From Bacillus sp. AFS037270 (GTDB lineage Bacteria > Bacillota > Bacilli > Bacillales_B > DSM-18226), in assembly GCF_002585305.1 (NCBI RefSeq), contig NZ_NUNF01000065.1, positions 17,858-77,858 on the forward strand: DNA of 60,001 nucleotides, given 5' to 3'. Position numbers and translations under genes: made by a program. Shown here piece after piece: positions 8,203-17,706 of the stretch. Below the pieces are notes generated by a model. The model did no database searches and had not been told where the DNA came from. It was given only the letters and a program-made list of their open reading frames with translations. Positions within the stretch are counted from its first letter, which is position 1. Each line of letters opens with the position of its first letter.

Positions 8203-8959
8203 GGGACTCCAACTCCTTCCATATCGCTTGAAAAATACCTTGGAATGCTTCATGGTTTCTCGCTTCGAAAGGAGAAAGCCTCTTAAGCTCTTCCGGCATT
8301 TCAAAAATTTTGTGGATTTTTCCAGGCTTTGATGAAAATAAAAAGATGCGATCGCTCATAGCAATGGCTTCTCCAATATCATGGGTAACAAGGATAGCTG
8401 TTTTTCCAAACTCATTCAATGTCTGTGAAACTAAATCCTCAAGTTTTAGTTTTGTTTGATAATCAAGTGCGGAAAATGGTTCATCAAGCATCAGCAGCTT
8501 TGGCTCTGTTGCCAGTGTTCGCACGAGGGCTGCCCTCTGTCTCATTCCGCCTGATAATTGCTTAGGCAGTCGTTTTTCTACACCCTTTAAGCCAATCTGG
8601 CTTAATAAGCTTAGAGCTGCGAACTTTGTTTTTTCATTTAGCCGTTTCGATAACTTAAGGCCTAATAATATATTTTCTTCAATCGTTTTCCAAGGAAACA
8701 AATAATCTTGCTGCAGCATATAGCCGATTTCATTTTTTGAGGTTGAAACGGGCTTGTTTTCTAACAGTACAGTCCCTTGGGTTGGTTTGAGTAAGCTCGA
8801 TATGATCGAGAGCAGAGTGGTCTTTCCACAGCCACTTGGGCCGAGGAAGGAGACAAACTCTCCCTCCTCAACAGTTAGTGAAATATCGGAGAGGGCCGTG
8901 GTGACAGAGGCTTTAGTGAAATAAGTGTGATGAATATCTTGAACCTGCAAGAAGCTCAT
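8183..8959 (-). CDS. ABC transporter ATP-binding protein (YtlC-like)
   Basis: This 258-residue ATPase has Walker [10 protein letters not shown] (about residue 40), signature LSGGMRQR, Walker B LLMLDEP and the switch His in VTHDIGEA. Start ATG 8959 follows GGGAGG; a longer frame to 8980 ignores that site. It closely resembles SsuB/TauB-type importers and is translationally coupled to the permease gene. Gene order lipoprotein-ATPase-permease marks one operon on the minus strand. Confidence 0.9.
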   Translation of the reverse strand: MSFLQVQDIHHTYFTKASVTTALSDISLTVEEGEFVSFLGPSGCGKTTLLSIISSLLKPTQGTVLLENKPVSTSKNEIGYMLQQDYLFPWKTIEENILLGLKLSKRLNEKTKFAALSLLSQIGLKGVEKRLPKQLSGGMRQRAALVRTLATEPKLLMLDEPFSALDYQTKLKLEDLVSQTLNEFGKTAILVTHDIGEAIAMSDRIFLFSSKPGKIHKIFEMPEELKRLSPFEARNHEAFQGIFQAIWKELESLEPRKD

Positions 8960-8981
8960 GATACCGGCCTCCCTTTCCAAT

Positions 8982-9998
8982 TTATTTTTTCATAATATCC
9001 TGAGCGATTTTTGTATTAACAAGTGTCTTATAGTCTACTTCTTTCGGAAGCTCACCGGCTTCTTTCATGATGTTTTGGAGATTGTTCCATTCTTCTTCGT
9101 CCAATATAGGGTCTGTTGCAAAGGAGCCTTGGCTTTTATAACGATCCACAACTGTTGTCATAATATCTATATCGGTATCTGGGAAATAAGTCATAACAGC
9201 TTTGGCCACTTCTTCAGAACTGTGCGTTTGCACCCATTGCTGTGCTTTATAGATCGCTCTAGTAAATTTTTCAACAGTATCACTATTTTCTTTTATATAG
9301 CTTTGTTTCGCCATAAAAGTGGTATAAGGTACATGACCGGATTCCTTACCAAAGGATGCAACAATGTAGCCTTTCCCTTGTTTTTCAAAAATGCTGGCCG
9401 TTGGCTCAAACAGCTGTACAAATTCGCCTGTACCGGATGCAAAGGCGTTGGCTATATTTGCATAATCAACATTCTGAATTAAAGTGAGGTCCTTATGCGG
9501 GTCAATTCCATGTTTTTTTAACACAAATTCACCAACCATTTGCGGCATGCCGCCCTTGCGCTGGCCAAGGAATGTTTTCCCTTTTAATAAATCCCATGAA
9601 AAATTATCAATTTTATTTCTGGCCACTAGGAACGTTCCATCGGTCTGGGTGAGCTGCGCAAAATTAATGACCGGATCATTGGACCCTTGTGCGTAAACAT
9701 AAATCGATGTTTCTGAACCAACAAGTGCAATATCTGCTCCGCCTGAAATTAAGGTTGTCATCGTCTTATCGCCGCCAGGAGTAGTGGTTAAGGTAACGTC
9801 TAACCCCTCATCCTTGAAAAATCCTTTTGCAAGGGCTACATATTGCGGGGCATAGAATATCGACCGAGTCACTTCCGCAATTCGTACCTTTTCTAATTTT
9901 TTTGTTTTTGTTTGCGAATCGCTATTACAAGCAGCCAATGAAATCATAAGAACACTTATGAGAAGTAAAGAGAAACTCATTTTTACCCACTTTTTCAT
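8982..9998 (-). CDS. ABC transporter substrate-binding lipoprotein (NMT1/SsuA-like)
   Basis: This 338-residue protein has a lipoprotein signal with lipobox LAAC (Cys24) and a type-2 periplasmic-binding fold of the NMT1/THI5-like family, with segments TTPGGDKTMTTLISGGADIALVG. It corresponds to B. subtilis YtlA. No TPP, SAM or other riboswitch was seen in the 130 bases upstream, so thiamine-precursor uptake is not supported by regulation. Likely ligands include aliphatic sulfonates or pyrimidine-type compounds, but none can be chosen from sequence alone. Confidence 0.87.
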   Translation of the reverse strand: MKKWVKMSFSLLLISVLMISLAACNSDSQTKTKKLEKVRIAEVTRSIFYAPQYVALAKGFFKDEGLDVTLTTTPGGDKTMTTLISGGADIALVGSETSIYVYAQGSNDPVINFAQLTQTDGTFLVARNKIDNFSWDLLKGKTFLGQRKGGMPQMVGEFVLKKHGIDPHKDLTLIQNVDYANIANAFASGTGEFVQLFEPTASIFEKQGKGYIVASFGKESGHVPYTTFMAKQSYIKENSDTVEKFTRAIYKAQQWVQTHSSEEVAKAVMTYFPDTDIDIMTTVVDRYKSQGSFATDPILDEEEWNNLQNIMKEAGELPKEVDYKTLVNTKIAQDIMKK

Positions 9999-10129
9999 AA
10001 TAGTTACCCCCTTTAATACACGTTAATAAATCTGGGCTAATTGCCTAAGATATCGTATGTAGGGAAGAAAGATGTGTGAGTGCCCAGTTACATTTAATTT
10101 ATAAAAATGCTATAAAGGAGGGACGACAG

Positions 10130-10921
10130 ATGGACATTAATAATGGAAAAATCCTAGAAATTAATCGATTTCCGTCTCCTAATCCAAATGTGGAATTAAA
10201 AGTCATTACCTATCTCTCAAACGGGCTAAAAGTAAAGGGGATGCTTGCAGAACCCATTCATGAAGGCAATCTGGACGGGTTCCTTTATTTAAGAGGCGGA
10301 ATTAAGAACGTCGGGAAAGTAAGGCCGGCAAGAATTGCCCAGTTTGCCTCAGAAGGTTTTATTGTTTTTGCCCCTTATTATCGGGGAAACCAAGGGGGAG
10401 AAGGGAATGAAGATTTTGCTGGGGAAGACAAAGAAGATGCATATGCTGCCTATCAACTTTTGAAATCACTTCCAAGGGTACGGGATATTCATATCTTTGG
10501 CTTTTCACGCGGGGGTGTTATGGCATTATGGACGGGAATCCAATTTCCGGAAGCCGCCTCTATCGTTACCTGGGGGGGTGTGAGTGATATGGCCCTTACC
10601 TATAGGGAACGAAAAGATCTACGGAGAATGATGAAAAGGGTGATTGGAGGGACACCTGATAAGTATCCGGAACGATATAAAGAAAGAACCGCCCTTTATG
10701 AGCTTGATAAAATGGAAGCCTCTACACTCATTATTCATGGAGTAAAGGATCAAAATGTGTCAGTGGAGCACGCTCATCGGCTGGAGAAAAGGCTGAGATC
10801 ACTAGATAAATCAGTAGAATGCTGGTACTTTGAAGAGTTTACCCACTATTTTCCCCCTGCCGTAAACAGAAAAGTCGTACATGATTTATCAAAGTGGATG
10901 AAAAATCAGTCTAAAAGATGA
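10130..10921 (+). CDS. Alpha/beta hydrolase of the S9 peptidase type (YtmA)
   Basis: This 263-residue hydrolase has the nucleophile elbow FGFSRGG (about residue 127), an acid in GVKDQNV and a His in EFTHYFPP, giving a complete Ser-Asp-His triad. It is the size of B. subtilis YtmA and lacks the beta-propeller of prolyl oligopeptidases. The start ATG 10130 follows AAAGGAGGG; the longer frame from 10076 is not supported. The substrate is unknown. The gene is followed closely by ytmB. Confidence 0.85.
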   Translation: MDINNGKILEINRFPSPNPNVELKVITYLSNGLKVKGMLAEPIHEGNLDGFLYLRGGIKNVGKVRPARIAQFASEGFIVFAPYYRGNQGGEGNEDFAGEDKEDAYAAYQLLKSLPRVRDIHIFGFSRGGVMALWTGIQFPEAASIVTWGGVSDMALTYRERKDLRRMMKRVIGGTPDKYPERYKERTALYELDKMEASTLIIHGVKDQNVSVEHAHRLEKRLRSLDKSVECWYFEEFTHYFPPAVNRKVVHDLSKWMKNQSKR

Positions 10922-10958
10922 TAAAATAAAGGTAATATAAGCGGAGGAGCGGATATGT

Positions 10959-11201
10959 ATGGGTATGCCTCTTGAAATGAATACGATGATTGTGACTAAA
11001 GGAAGGGAGCAAAGGATAGAGGAGAATCTTTTTGAGTTAGTTAAAGAAGGATATAGACTTTACCCTATTGAAATTCCGATTGATGTCAAAAAAACAATCG
11101 ATTGTGATTCAAGTGGAACCGCGCTGATAAAAAAAGTGGAATGGCAAAAAAACACCACATCCATAACCTATCAATTAGTATCCTTAAATACTACAAATTA
11201 A
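10959..11201 (+). CDS. DUF2584 family protein YtmB
   Basis: This 80-residue protein starts MGMPLEMNTMIVTKGREQ and is rich in beta-strand-type segments. It is preceded by GCGGAGGAG and lies 37 bp after ytmA, so the two are probably co-transcribed. The family is confined to Bacilli and uncharacterised; no motif suggests a reaction. Confidence 0.82.
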   Translation: MGMPLEMNTMIVTKGREQRIEENLFELVKEGYRLYPIEIPIDVKKTIDCDSSGTALIKKVEWQKNTTSITYQLVSLNTTN

Positions 11202-11242
11202 ACTTGGAGATATACTTCTTTTTTTAGTTAGTGAAGGAAAGA

Positions 11243-11272
11243 AAAGCCCATATCGTAAATGATATGGGCTTT
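11243..11272. terminator. Bidirectional terminator between ytmB and pckA
   Basis: The perfect 12-bp stem AAAGCCCATATC/GATATGGGCTTT with a 6-base loop has T-rich flanks on both strands and lies between convergent genes. Confidence 0.9.
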
Positions 11273-11282
11273 CTTACTTAAA

Positions 11283-12869
11283 CTATTTTAGTGGTCCGCC
11301 TTGTTCTTCGATTTCTGCCGGGACATTAGCGAACTTTTTAAAGTTTTCATGGAATTTCGCCGCTAATTCCTTTGCTTTTTTCTCATAGGCCTGTTGGTCT
11401 GCCCATGTTTTGTTAGGTTGAAGTACCTCATCTGGAACTCCTGCAACATGAACCGGTATATTTAGTCCGAATATTTGATCTCTCACCGTTTCTACATGGT
11501 TGAGTTCTCCCTCTAGGGCTGCTTGCACCATTGCTCGTGTATAGGATAACTTCATTCTGTTTCCAATTCCATATTCTCCGCCCGTCCAGCCGGTATTAAC
11601 TAAAAAGACATTCACGTTATGCTCTAGAATTTTTTCGCCAAGCATTTCCGCATAGCGTGTCGCTGGAAGTGGAAGGAATGGTGCACCAAAGCATGTTGAG
11701 AAAGTGGCTTCGGGAGAGGTAACTCCGCGTTCCGTTCCGGCAAGCTTAGAAGTATAGCCGCTCAAAAAGTGATACATAGCCTGTTCCTTTGTTAACTTTG
11801 CTATCGGAGGCAACACTCCAAAGGCATCTGCTGTTAAAAAGACAATCGTATTAGGGTGACCAGCAATACTTGGCTGGATGATATTATCAATTGCCTCCAT
11901 CGGATAGGCAGCCCTCGTATTTTCCGTTAGGGTGCCGTCATCATAATCAGGAATCCTTGACTCCAAATTGAGGACTACGTTTTCTAGAACGGTACCAAAC
12001 CGAATTGCATCAAAAATTTGCGGCTCTTTTTCATGAGAAAGATTAATGCACTTGGCATAACAGCCGCCTTCAATATTAAAGACCCCATTAGATGACCAGC
12101 CGTGTTCATCATCCCCAATTAAGCGGCGATTTGGATCTGCTGAAAGAGTGGTCTTTCCTGTTCCAGACAATCCAAAGAATAAAGCCACATCGCCCTCAAT
12201 TCCAACGTTAGCTGAACAATGCATGGAGAAAATATTATTTTCCGGAAGCAAATAATTCATGACAGAAAAGATGGACTTTTTCATTTCCCCGGCGTATTCT
12301 GTGCCGCCAATTAATACAGTTCTTTGTTCAAAAGAGATGATTATAAAGGTTTCAGAATTTGTTCCATCAATCACTGGGTCCGCTTTAAAATTGGGTGCGG
12401 AAATGACCGTAAACCCGGCATCATGTGTCAGCAATTCTTCTTCTGTTGGGCGGATAAATAACTGATGTGCAAATAGATTTTGCCAAGCAAGTTCATTGAT
12501 TACTTGAATAGGCAGTTGGGACTTTTTATCTGCTCCGGCAAAGCCCTTGAACACAAAAATCTCATTTTGTTGTCTTAAGTAATCAAGCATTTTATGATAA
12601 AGTTTCGTAAAAGCTTTCTCCGAGATTGGCTGGTTTGTTGAGCCCCACGCAACTTTTGACTTAGTAGACTCTTCCATAACAATAAATTTATCCTGTGGCG
12701 AGCGTCCGGTATATTTACCTGTGGAAACACTGACAGCGCCGGTAGAAGTTAGAGTTCCTTCATTTCTTCTTAAAACCTTTTCGACTAATTGGGGAACGGA
12801 TAGTTGAACCTGGACATGACTTTCTTGTAACAAGTGCTTTAATTCGGTTGGAATATGAACAGAATTCAT
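11283..12869 (-). CDS. pckA: Phosphoenolpyruvate carboxykinase (ATP)
   Basis: This 528-residue enzyme converts oxaloacetate and ATP to phosphoenolpyruvate, carbon dioxide and ADP, the entry step of gluconeogenesis. The kinase loop GLSGTGKTT is near residue 240, the family sequence TGRSPQDKF near residue 53, and the metal/substrate segment IGDDEHGW follows the P-loop. The start has AAAAGGAAGG upstream. It is divergent from metK, as in B. subtilis. No CcpN operator was recognised, although in B. subtilis this gene is glucose-repressed. Confidence 0.96.
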   Translation of the reverse strand: MNSVHIPTELKHLLQESHVQVQLSVPQLVEKVLRRNEGTLTSTGAVSVSTGKYTGRSPQDKFIVMEESTKSKVAWGSTNQPISEKAFTKLYHKMLDYLRQQNEIFVFKGFAGADKKSQLPIQVINELAWQNLFAHQLFIRPTEEELLTHDAGFTVISAPNFKADPVIDGTNSETFIIISFEQRTVLIGGTEYAGEMKKSIFSVMNYLLPENNIFSMHCSANVGIEGDVALFFGLSGTGKTTLSADPNRRLIGDDEHGWSSNGVFNIEGGCYAKCINLSHEKEPQIFDAIRFGTVLENVVLNLESRIPDYDDGTLTENTRAAYPMEAIDNIIQPSIAGHPNTIVFLTADAFGVLPPIAKLTKEQAMYHFLSGYTSKLAGTERGVTSPEATFSTCFGAPFLPLPATRYAEMLGEKILEHNVNVFLVNTGWTGGEYGIGNRMKLSYTRAMVQAALEGELNHVETVRDQIFGLNIPVHVAGVPDEVLQPNKTWADQQAYEKKAKELAAKFHENFKKFANVPAEIEEQGGPLK

Positions 12870-12907
12870 TGACTGAAACCTTCCTTTTCATTGATTATTT
12901 GTTAAAT

Positions 12908-12936
12908 AGTATAACACATTAATTTTAATAGTCTAT
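12908..12936 (-). promoter_or_regulatory. Candidate pckA promoter
   Basis: On the minus strand an extended -10, TGTTATACT, is preceded at 16 bases by TAGACT as a weak -35. It lies about 40 bases before the pckA start. Assigned by pattern only. Confidence 0.5.
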
Positions 12937-13084
12937 ACTAATAAATAAAATTATGTGAATATTTGAGGATTTATTCTTTTGATAAGAAAATAGTCCTGGA
13001 TTAATGATTACTAAATAAGAGGAAGTAATAAAATGATCTAAAGTAACAATTTACTCTTTTAAGGAAAAATTTGATAAAAATTCA

Positions 13085-13114
13085 TTGACATTGTTTGAAA
13101 TAGTAGGTTATGAT
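13085..13114 (+). promoter_or_regulatory. Sigma-A promoter of the metK leader
   Basis: TTGACA (13085-13090) and TATGAT (13109-13114) are separated by 18 bases, about 20 bases before the riboswitch aptamer. Confidence 0.8.
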
Positions 13115-13133
13115 TTACCCTTGAACGGATACT

Positions 13134-13271
13134 CTCTTATCCCGAGCTGGTGGAGGGACAGGCCCTATGAAACCCAGCAACCTGCAAACGAAAAAACGGA
13201 TTTTAGTTGAATCCCCTATTTCGGGCAAAGGTGCTAAACCTGAAGCAAGGCTTGACCTTGAACGATAAGAG
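13134..13271 (+). ncRNA. SAM-I (S-box) riboswitch
   Basis: P1 is formed by CTCTTAT (13134-13140) and ATAAGAG (13265-13271). Conserved S-box blocks are present: CCGAGCTGGTGGAGGGA, then GGCCCTATGAAACCCAGCAACC, then AAAGGTGCTAA with CCTGAAGCAAGG. When bound to SAM this RNA favours the terminator at 13299-13329 and shuts off metK, so SAM limits its own synthesis. In Bacillus the same element precedes metK. Confidence 0.96.
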
Positions 13272-13298
13272 TGAAAGGCACGCAGAACTTTTGCTATC

Positions 13299-13329
13299 AA
13301 CCTTTCCTCATTGGATGGAAAGGTTTTTT
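13299..13329 (+). terminator. SAM-riboswitch terminator
   Basis: The stem AACCTTTCC/GGAAAGGTT with a 9-base loop and T-run lies 28 bases after the aptamer. It is the expression platform for SAM-dependent attenuation. Confidence 0.88.
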
Positions 13330-13578
13330 GTTGTTTTTACGTGCTTGCTACATAAATGTACTTTTTATTCCATCGTATAAACTGCCAGAGGATTATCCGA
13401 AATGAGAAAATAGTCTGGTTCAAGCACCAAGGCACTTTTACATTTCTATAATAATAATCCCATGTTTATTTCATACTACTAAGGGAATGAGTTCCGTATC
13501 AATTCGAGGTTAAAAGGCAGGTATACATAAAACCCATACAGCTAACCTCACTTTATTCCATAATAAGGAGGAATTCAG
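13330..13578 (+). promoter_or_regulatory. Unassigned metK leader between the riboswitch terminator and the gene
   Basis: These 249 bases hold no ORF with a ribosome site. Near the gene there is a stem of GAGGTTA (13506-13512) with TAACCTC (13543-13549) enclosing an inner GTAT/ATAC pairing, followed by the ribosome site AAGGAGG. It may fold in the mature metK mRNA; no known riboswitch class was recognised. Confidence 0.4.
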
Positions 13579-14778
13579 ATGTCAACAAAACGTCGTTTGT
13601 TTACTTCTGAATCAGTAACCGAAGGTCATCCTGACAAGATTTGTGACCAAATTTCTGATTCCATTTTAGATGCAATTTTAGCTAAAGATGCTAATGCTCG
13701 AGTTGCCGCTGAAACTTCAGTAACAACAGGATTAGTTCTAGTAGCGGGAGAAATCACGACATCCACTTATGTAGATATTCCTAAAATCGTTCGTGAAACA
13801 ATCAAAGGGATCGGTTATAATCGTGCAAAATATGGTTTTGACTCCGAAACTTGTGCGGTTTTAACTTCTATTGATGAACAATCTCCTGATATTGCGATGG
13901 GCGTTAACCAAGCCCTTGAAGCTCGTGAAGGTCAAATGTCAGAGGAGCAAATTGAAGCAATCGGTGCAGGGGACCAAGGTTTAATGTTTGGTTTTGCTTG
14001 TAATGAAACAAAAGAGCTTATGCCTCTTCCGATTTCACTTGCGCATAAACTTGCACGCCGATTGACGGAAGTACGGAAAGAGGACTTACTGCCTTATTTG
14101 CGTCCGGATGGAAAAACACAAGTAACCGTTGAATACGATGAGAACGATAAACCTGTTCGAATTGATACGATTGTCATTTCAACGCAGCATCACCCAGAAA
14201 TTTCATTGGAGCAAATTCAGCGTAACGTGAAGGAATATGTTATCAATCCTGTTGTTCCAAAAGAACTGATTGATGAAAACACTAAATATTTTATTAACCC
14301 AACTGGCCGTTTCGTTATCGGCGGGCCGCAGGGTGATGCAGGTTTAACAGGCCGTAAAATCATTGTGGATACTTACGGCGGTTATGCTCGCCATGGCGGC
14401 GGTGCATTCTCTGGTAAAGATCCAACAAAGGTTGACCGTTCAGCGGCATATGCTGCTCGTTATGTAGCCAAAAATATTGTAGCTGCAGGCTTGGCCGATA
14501 AGGTAGAAGTTCAGCTAGCATATGCAATTGGTGTAGCAAGACCTGTTTCCATTTCAGTTGATACGTTTGGAACAGGCCAAGTTAATGAAGAGCAATTAGT
14601 TACTTTAGTAGAACAAAACTTTGATCTTCGTCCGGCTGGTATCATTAAAATGCTTGACCTTCGCCGCCCAATCTACAAGAAAACAGCTGCTTACGGCCAC
14701 TTTGGTCGGACAGATATTGATCTTCCTTGGGAGCGCACTGACAAAGCAGATGCGTTAAGAGAGCAAGCAAATCTATAA
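13579..14778 (+). CDS. metK: S-adenosylmethionine synthetase
   Basis: This 399-residue enzyme makes SAM from methionine and ATP. Diagnostic segments are [12 protein letters not shown] (from about residue 16) and [19 protein letters not shown] (from about residue 273), the catalytic loops of the family. The start follows TAAGGAGG. A full SAM-I riboswitch controls it, and LuxS in the same window recycles the product side of the methyl cycle. Length and sequence are typical with nothing unusual. Confidence 0.97.
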   Translation: MSTKRRLFTSESVTEGHPDKICDQISDSILDAILAKDANARVAAETSVTTGLVLVAGEITTSTYVDIPKIVRETIKGIGYNRAKYGFDSETCAVLTSIDEQSPDIAMGVNQALEAREGQMSEEQIEAIGAGDQGLMFGFACNETKELMPLPISLAHKLARRLTEVRKEDLLPYLRPDGKTQVTVEYDENDKPVRIDTIVISTQHHPEISLEQIQRNVKEYVINPVVPKELIDENTKYFINPTGRFVIGGPQGDAGLTGRKIIVDTYGGYARHGGGAFSGKDPTKVDRSAAYAARYVAKNIVAAGLADKVEVQLAYAIGVARPVSISVDTFGTGQVNEEQLVTLVEQNFDLRPAGIIKMLDLRRPIYKKTAAYGHFGRTDIDLPWERTDKADALREQANL

Positions 14779-14785
14779 GTAAGCA

Positions 14786-14817
14786 GGGAGTTGCATCTAG
14801 GATGTAACTCCCTTTTT
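14786..14817 (+). terminator. metK terminator
   Basis: The stem GGGAGTTGCATC/GATGTAACTCCC (one G-T pair) with a 3-base loop is followed by five T. Confidence 0.93.
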
Positions 14818-15105
14818 CGTTTCTTCGTCATATAAATTGATTTTGTAACTATGTTTAGGTAGGTACAAAGAAGTGAAAAATGAAGGATAACTTGGCGATA
14901 AAGGATAAACATGATAAACTTTGGTGATTGCGGATTTGTCCGCAGTCAATAGACGCTATTGACGAACGAGAAAGAAGAAAAGAGTCCCGAGGGTGTTTTA
15001 AATTTTCCTAATGTTCACAGTGCCATTTTTTTTATAATAGTGGTAGTATTAGAGAGATGTTTTTTAGAAGACGTTTAATATGAATTGGAGTAGGTGAGGT
15101 ACATA
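14818..15105 (+). other. metK-asnB intergenic region with a perfect inverted repeat
   Basis: There is no credible ORF in these 288 bases. GTCAATAG (14945-14952) and CTATTGAC (14956-14963) form a perfect 8-bp inverted repeat around ACG, about 140 bp before asnB. A -10-like TATAAT lies at 15033-15038 with no good -35. The inverted repeat could be an operator or an RNA hairpin in the asnB leader. Confidence 0.5.
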
Positions 15106-17010
15106 ATGTGTGGTTTTATCGGTTGTGTACACGACAAAACACAAAACTATAGTGATGAACAAAAACAACAATTTAAAAATATGAACGATTTAATTACCCA
15201 TCGCGGGCCGGATGATGATGGTTTTTATTACGATGACCATATTCAATTTGGCTTCCGTCGTTTGAGTATTATCGATATTGAAAGTGGTCATCAGCCGCTA
15301 ACGTATGAGAACGAGCGTTATTGGATTATTTTTAATGGTGAAATTTACAATTATGTTGAACTTCGTGAAGAGTTATTAAAAGAAGGACTGTCATTCGCTA
15401 CAAGTTCGGATACAGAAGTAATCATTGCACTCTATAGCCACTTAAAAGAAAAAGCGGTTGAAAAGCTGCGCGGAATGTTCGCCTTCGTGATCTGGGATAA
15501 GCAGGAACAAACCCTTTACGGTGCACGTGATCCGTTTGGAATAAAACCGTTCTTTTATTTAGAAGATGGCGAAAGAACCTTTTTGGCATCTGAGAAAAAG
15601 AGTATTTTATTGGCATTAGAAAATGATGTCCTCAATTATGATGCTTTACAGCATTACTTGACCTATCAGTTCGTTCCAGAACCAGATACGCTTTCAGAGG
15701 GAATTAAAAAGTTAGAGCCTGGCCATTATTTTACAAAAAAAATCGGCGCTCCAATGGAAATGAAAAAGTATTGGAAGGCCCACTTTAAGCCTGTTCAGAA
15801 AACGGAAGCTGATTTTATTAAGGAAATTCGTGATGTATTATTTGATTCAGTCGAAAAGCATATGCGCAGTGATGTTCCGGTAGGGTCATTCCTATCAGGG
15901 GGAATTGATTCTTCAATTATTGCATCGATTGCAAAAGAATTTCATCCTGCTATTAAAACTTTCTCTGTTGGTTTTGACCATAACGGGTTCAGTGAAATTG
16001 ATGTAGCTAAGGAAACAGCTGAAAAGCTTGGTGTTGAAAATATCAGTTACATCATTACACCTGAAGAATATATGAATGAAATTCCTAAAATCATGTGGCA
16101 TATGGATGATCCTTTGGCTGACCCAGCCTGTGTTCCTCTTTATTTTGTAGCACGGGAAGCACGTAAACATGTTACCGTAGTCCTATCAGGTGAAGGGGCC
16201 GATGAATTATTCGGCGGTTATAATATCTACCGGGAACCGCAGTCATTAGAGGTATTTAATAAAATACCGAGGGTTGGTAAAGTTTTATTAAGAGGAATTG
16301 CGGGGATGATGCCTGAAGGAATGAAGGGTAAAAGCTTTATTGAGCGCGGCGTTACTCCAATGGAAGAGCGTTATATTGGCAATGCCAAGATGTTCACTGA
16401 AGCAGAAAAGCGAGATTTATTAAATGTTTACCGTGAAGGTTTAAACTATATGGATGTAACAAAGCCGCTTTATCAAGAGTCAAGAGGTTATGACCCAGTA
16501 GACCGGATGCAGTATATTGATATCCATACTTGGATGCGCGGAGATATTTTACTGAAGGCCGATAGGGTGACAATGGCTCATTCACTAGAGCTAAGGGTGC
16601 CATTCTTAGATAAAGAAGTGTTTGAAGTGGCTTCGAAAATTCCGACCAGCTTAAAAACAGCTAATGGTACAACCAAATACATTTTACGTAAAGCAGCTGA
16701 AGGTGTAGTCCCTGAGCATGTTCTAAACCGTAAGAAGCTAGGATTCCCTGTCCCAATTCGTCATTGGCTAAAAAATGAAATGAATGAATGGGCGAAAAAG
16801 ATTATCCGTGAAAGCAACACGGACCATCTAATCAATAAATCATATGTCTTGGGCTTACTAGAAGACCACTGTCAGGGCAAAGCTGACAACAGCCGGAAGA
16901 TCTGGACAGTGCTTATGTTTATGGTTTGGCATCAGGTATATGTGGAAAATGTCTATTCGTTTCAACGTGATTATGCCCTGCAAAAAGAATTACAATCAGT
17001 AAAGCATTAA
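15106..17010 (+). CDS. asnB: Asparagine synthetase (glutamine-hydrolysing)
   Basis: This 634-residue class B enzyme makes asparagine from aspartate, ATP and glutamine. The N-terminal glutaminase domain begins MCGFIGC; Cys2 must be the second residue, which fixes the start at ATG 15106 after GTAGGTGAGG rather than the in-frame 15094. HRGPDDDGF and RLSIID also belong to this domain. The synthetase domain carries the PP-loop SGGIDSS (about residue 264). It follows metK as in B. subtilis, but the amino-acid permease gene ytnA found next to asnB there is absent. Confidence 0.95.
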   Translation: MCGFIGCVHDKTQNYSDEQKQQFKNMNDLITHRGPDDDGFYYDDHIQFGFRRLSIIDIESGHQPLTYENERYWIIFNGEIYNYVELREELLKEGLSFATSSDTEVIIALYSHLKEKAVEKLRGMFAFVIWDKQEQTLYGARDPFGIKPFFYLEDGERTFLASEKKSILLALENDVLNYDALQHYLTYQFVPEPDTLSEGIKKLEPGHYFTKKIGAPMEMKKYWKAHFKPVQKTEADFIKEIRDVLFDSVEKHMRSDVPVGSFLSGGIDSSIIASIAKEFHPAIKTFSVGFDHNGFSEIDVAKETAEKLGVENISYIITPEEYMNEIPKIMWHMDDPLADPACVPLYFVAREARKHVTVVLSGEGADELFGGYNIYREPQSLEVFNKIPRVGKVLLRGIAGMMPEGMKGKSFIERGVTPMEERYIGNAKMFTEAEKRDLLNVYREGLNYMDVTKPLYQESRGYDPVDRMQYIDIHTWMRGDILLKADRVTMAHSLELRVPFLDKEVFEVASKIPTSLKTANGTTKYILRKAAEGVVPEHVLNRKKLGFPVPIRHWLKNEMNEWAKKIIRESNTDHLINKSYVLGLLEDHCQGKADNSRKIWTVLMFMVWHQVYVENVYSFQRDYALQKELQSVKH

Positions 17011-17013
17011 GAG

Positions 17014-17043
17014 AAAAGCACCCGCAAAAATGTGGGTGCTTTT
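17014..17043. terminator. asnB/ytoA bidirectional terminator
   Basis: The stem AAAAGCACCC/GGGTGCTTTT around a 10-base loop lies between the convergent asnB and ytoA stops. Confidence 0.9.
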
Positions 17044-17051
17044 GTTAATCT

Positions 17052-17564
17052 TTAAGATTGCAAAGACTTATAATATTGGCCTTTCTCGGCATATTCTGTA
17101 TAGATACGTTCCATATCTTTTTTGTCTTCTGGGGTTAATTCCCTAATAACTTTTGCTGGTCTGCCAAATGCTAAGGTATTAGGCGGGATTTTCTTTCCTT
17201 GAGGCACAAGGCTTCCGGCTCCAATAAAGGCACCTTCTCCAATCTCTGCTTGATCGAGAATGATCGATCCCATGCCAACTAAGGCTCTTTTTCTCACAAT
17301 GCAGCTATGAAGTATGACCTGATGTCCAATCGTAACCTCATCTTCTAAAATTAGCGGGTTATTAGGGCTTTGGTGTAAGATAGAATTATCCTGAATATTA
17401 ACCTTATTACCTATTCTAGTTGGGGCAACATCGCCTCGAATGACGGAATTAAACCAGACACTGGACTGTTCGCCAATTTCCACATCACCAGTTATTGTGA
17501 CATAATCGGCAATAAATGCGGTTTCGGCAATTAACGGGTATTTGTCTTTAAAGGGGTATATCAA
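17052..17564 (-). CDS. Gamma-carbonic-anhydrase-like hexapeptide protein (YtoA)
   Basis: This 170-residue protein forms a left-handed beta-helix, shown by repeated hexapeptides such as VTITGDVEIGEQSSVW and VTIGHQVILHSC. Three His residues in ILHQS, IGHQ and ILHSC match the zinc ligands of gamma-carbonic anhydrases, so metal binding is plausible, although many members lack measurable activity. The start follows AAGGAGCGATTCC. This is the second carbonic-anhydrase-type protein in the window, unrelated in fold to the beta-class enzyme near 4.1 kb. Confidence 0.87.
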   Translation of the reverse strand: MIYPFKDKYPLIAETAFIADYVTITGDVEIGEQSSVWFNSVIRGDVAPTRIGNKVNIQDNSILHQSPNNPLILEDEVTIGHQVILHSCIVRKRALVGMGSIILDQAEIGEGAFIGAGSLVPQGKKIPPNTLAFGRPAKVIRELTPEDKKDMERIYTEYAEKGQYYKSLQS

Positions 17565-17706
17565 TTGGAATCGCTCCTTTTTAAATGATAAGTATATTTT
17601 AGCGAATAGTATAAGTGGTTTTCAAAAAATAAATCTGTTATAACCAATAAGTCTAAACTTACTGGGGTTTAACAAAAAAGCATATCTTTTTCTAGGGGGA
17701 CGAATT

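Noticed and set aside
8958..9482. 174-residue plus-strand ORF antisense to the substrate-binding lipoprotein gene
   Set aside because: Composition is that of an opposite-strand shadow and there is no ribosome site; the minus-strand frame has a lipobox and a known fold.
9999..10129. Possible TPP or other riboswitch before the ABC importer operon
   Set aside because: The region is short and lacks the conserved blocks of TPP, SAM or FMN riboswitches.
13115..13300. Minus-strand ORF over the SAM riboswitch
   Set aside because: The stretch is fully explained by the conserved riboswitch structure.
14870..14925. Short ORF with repeated GATAA units before asnB
   Set aside because: It codes for only about 15 residues and has no proper ribosome site.
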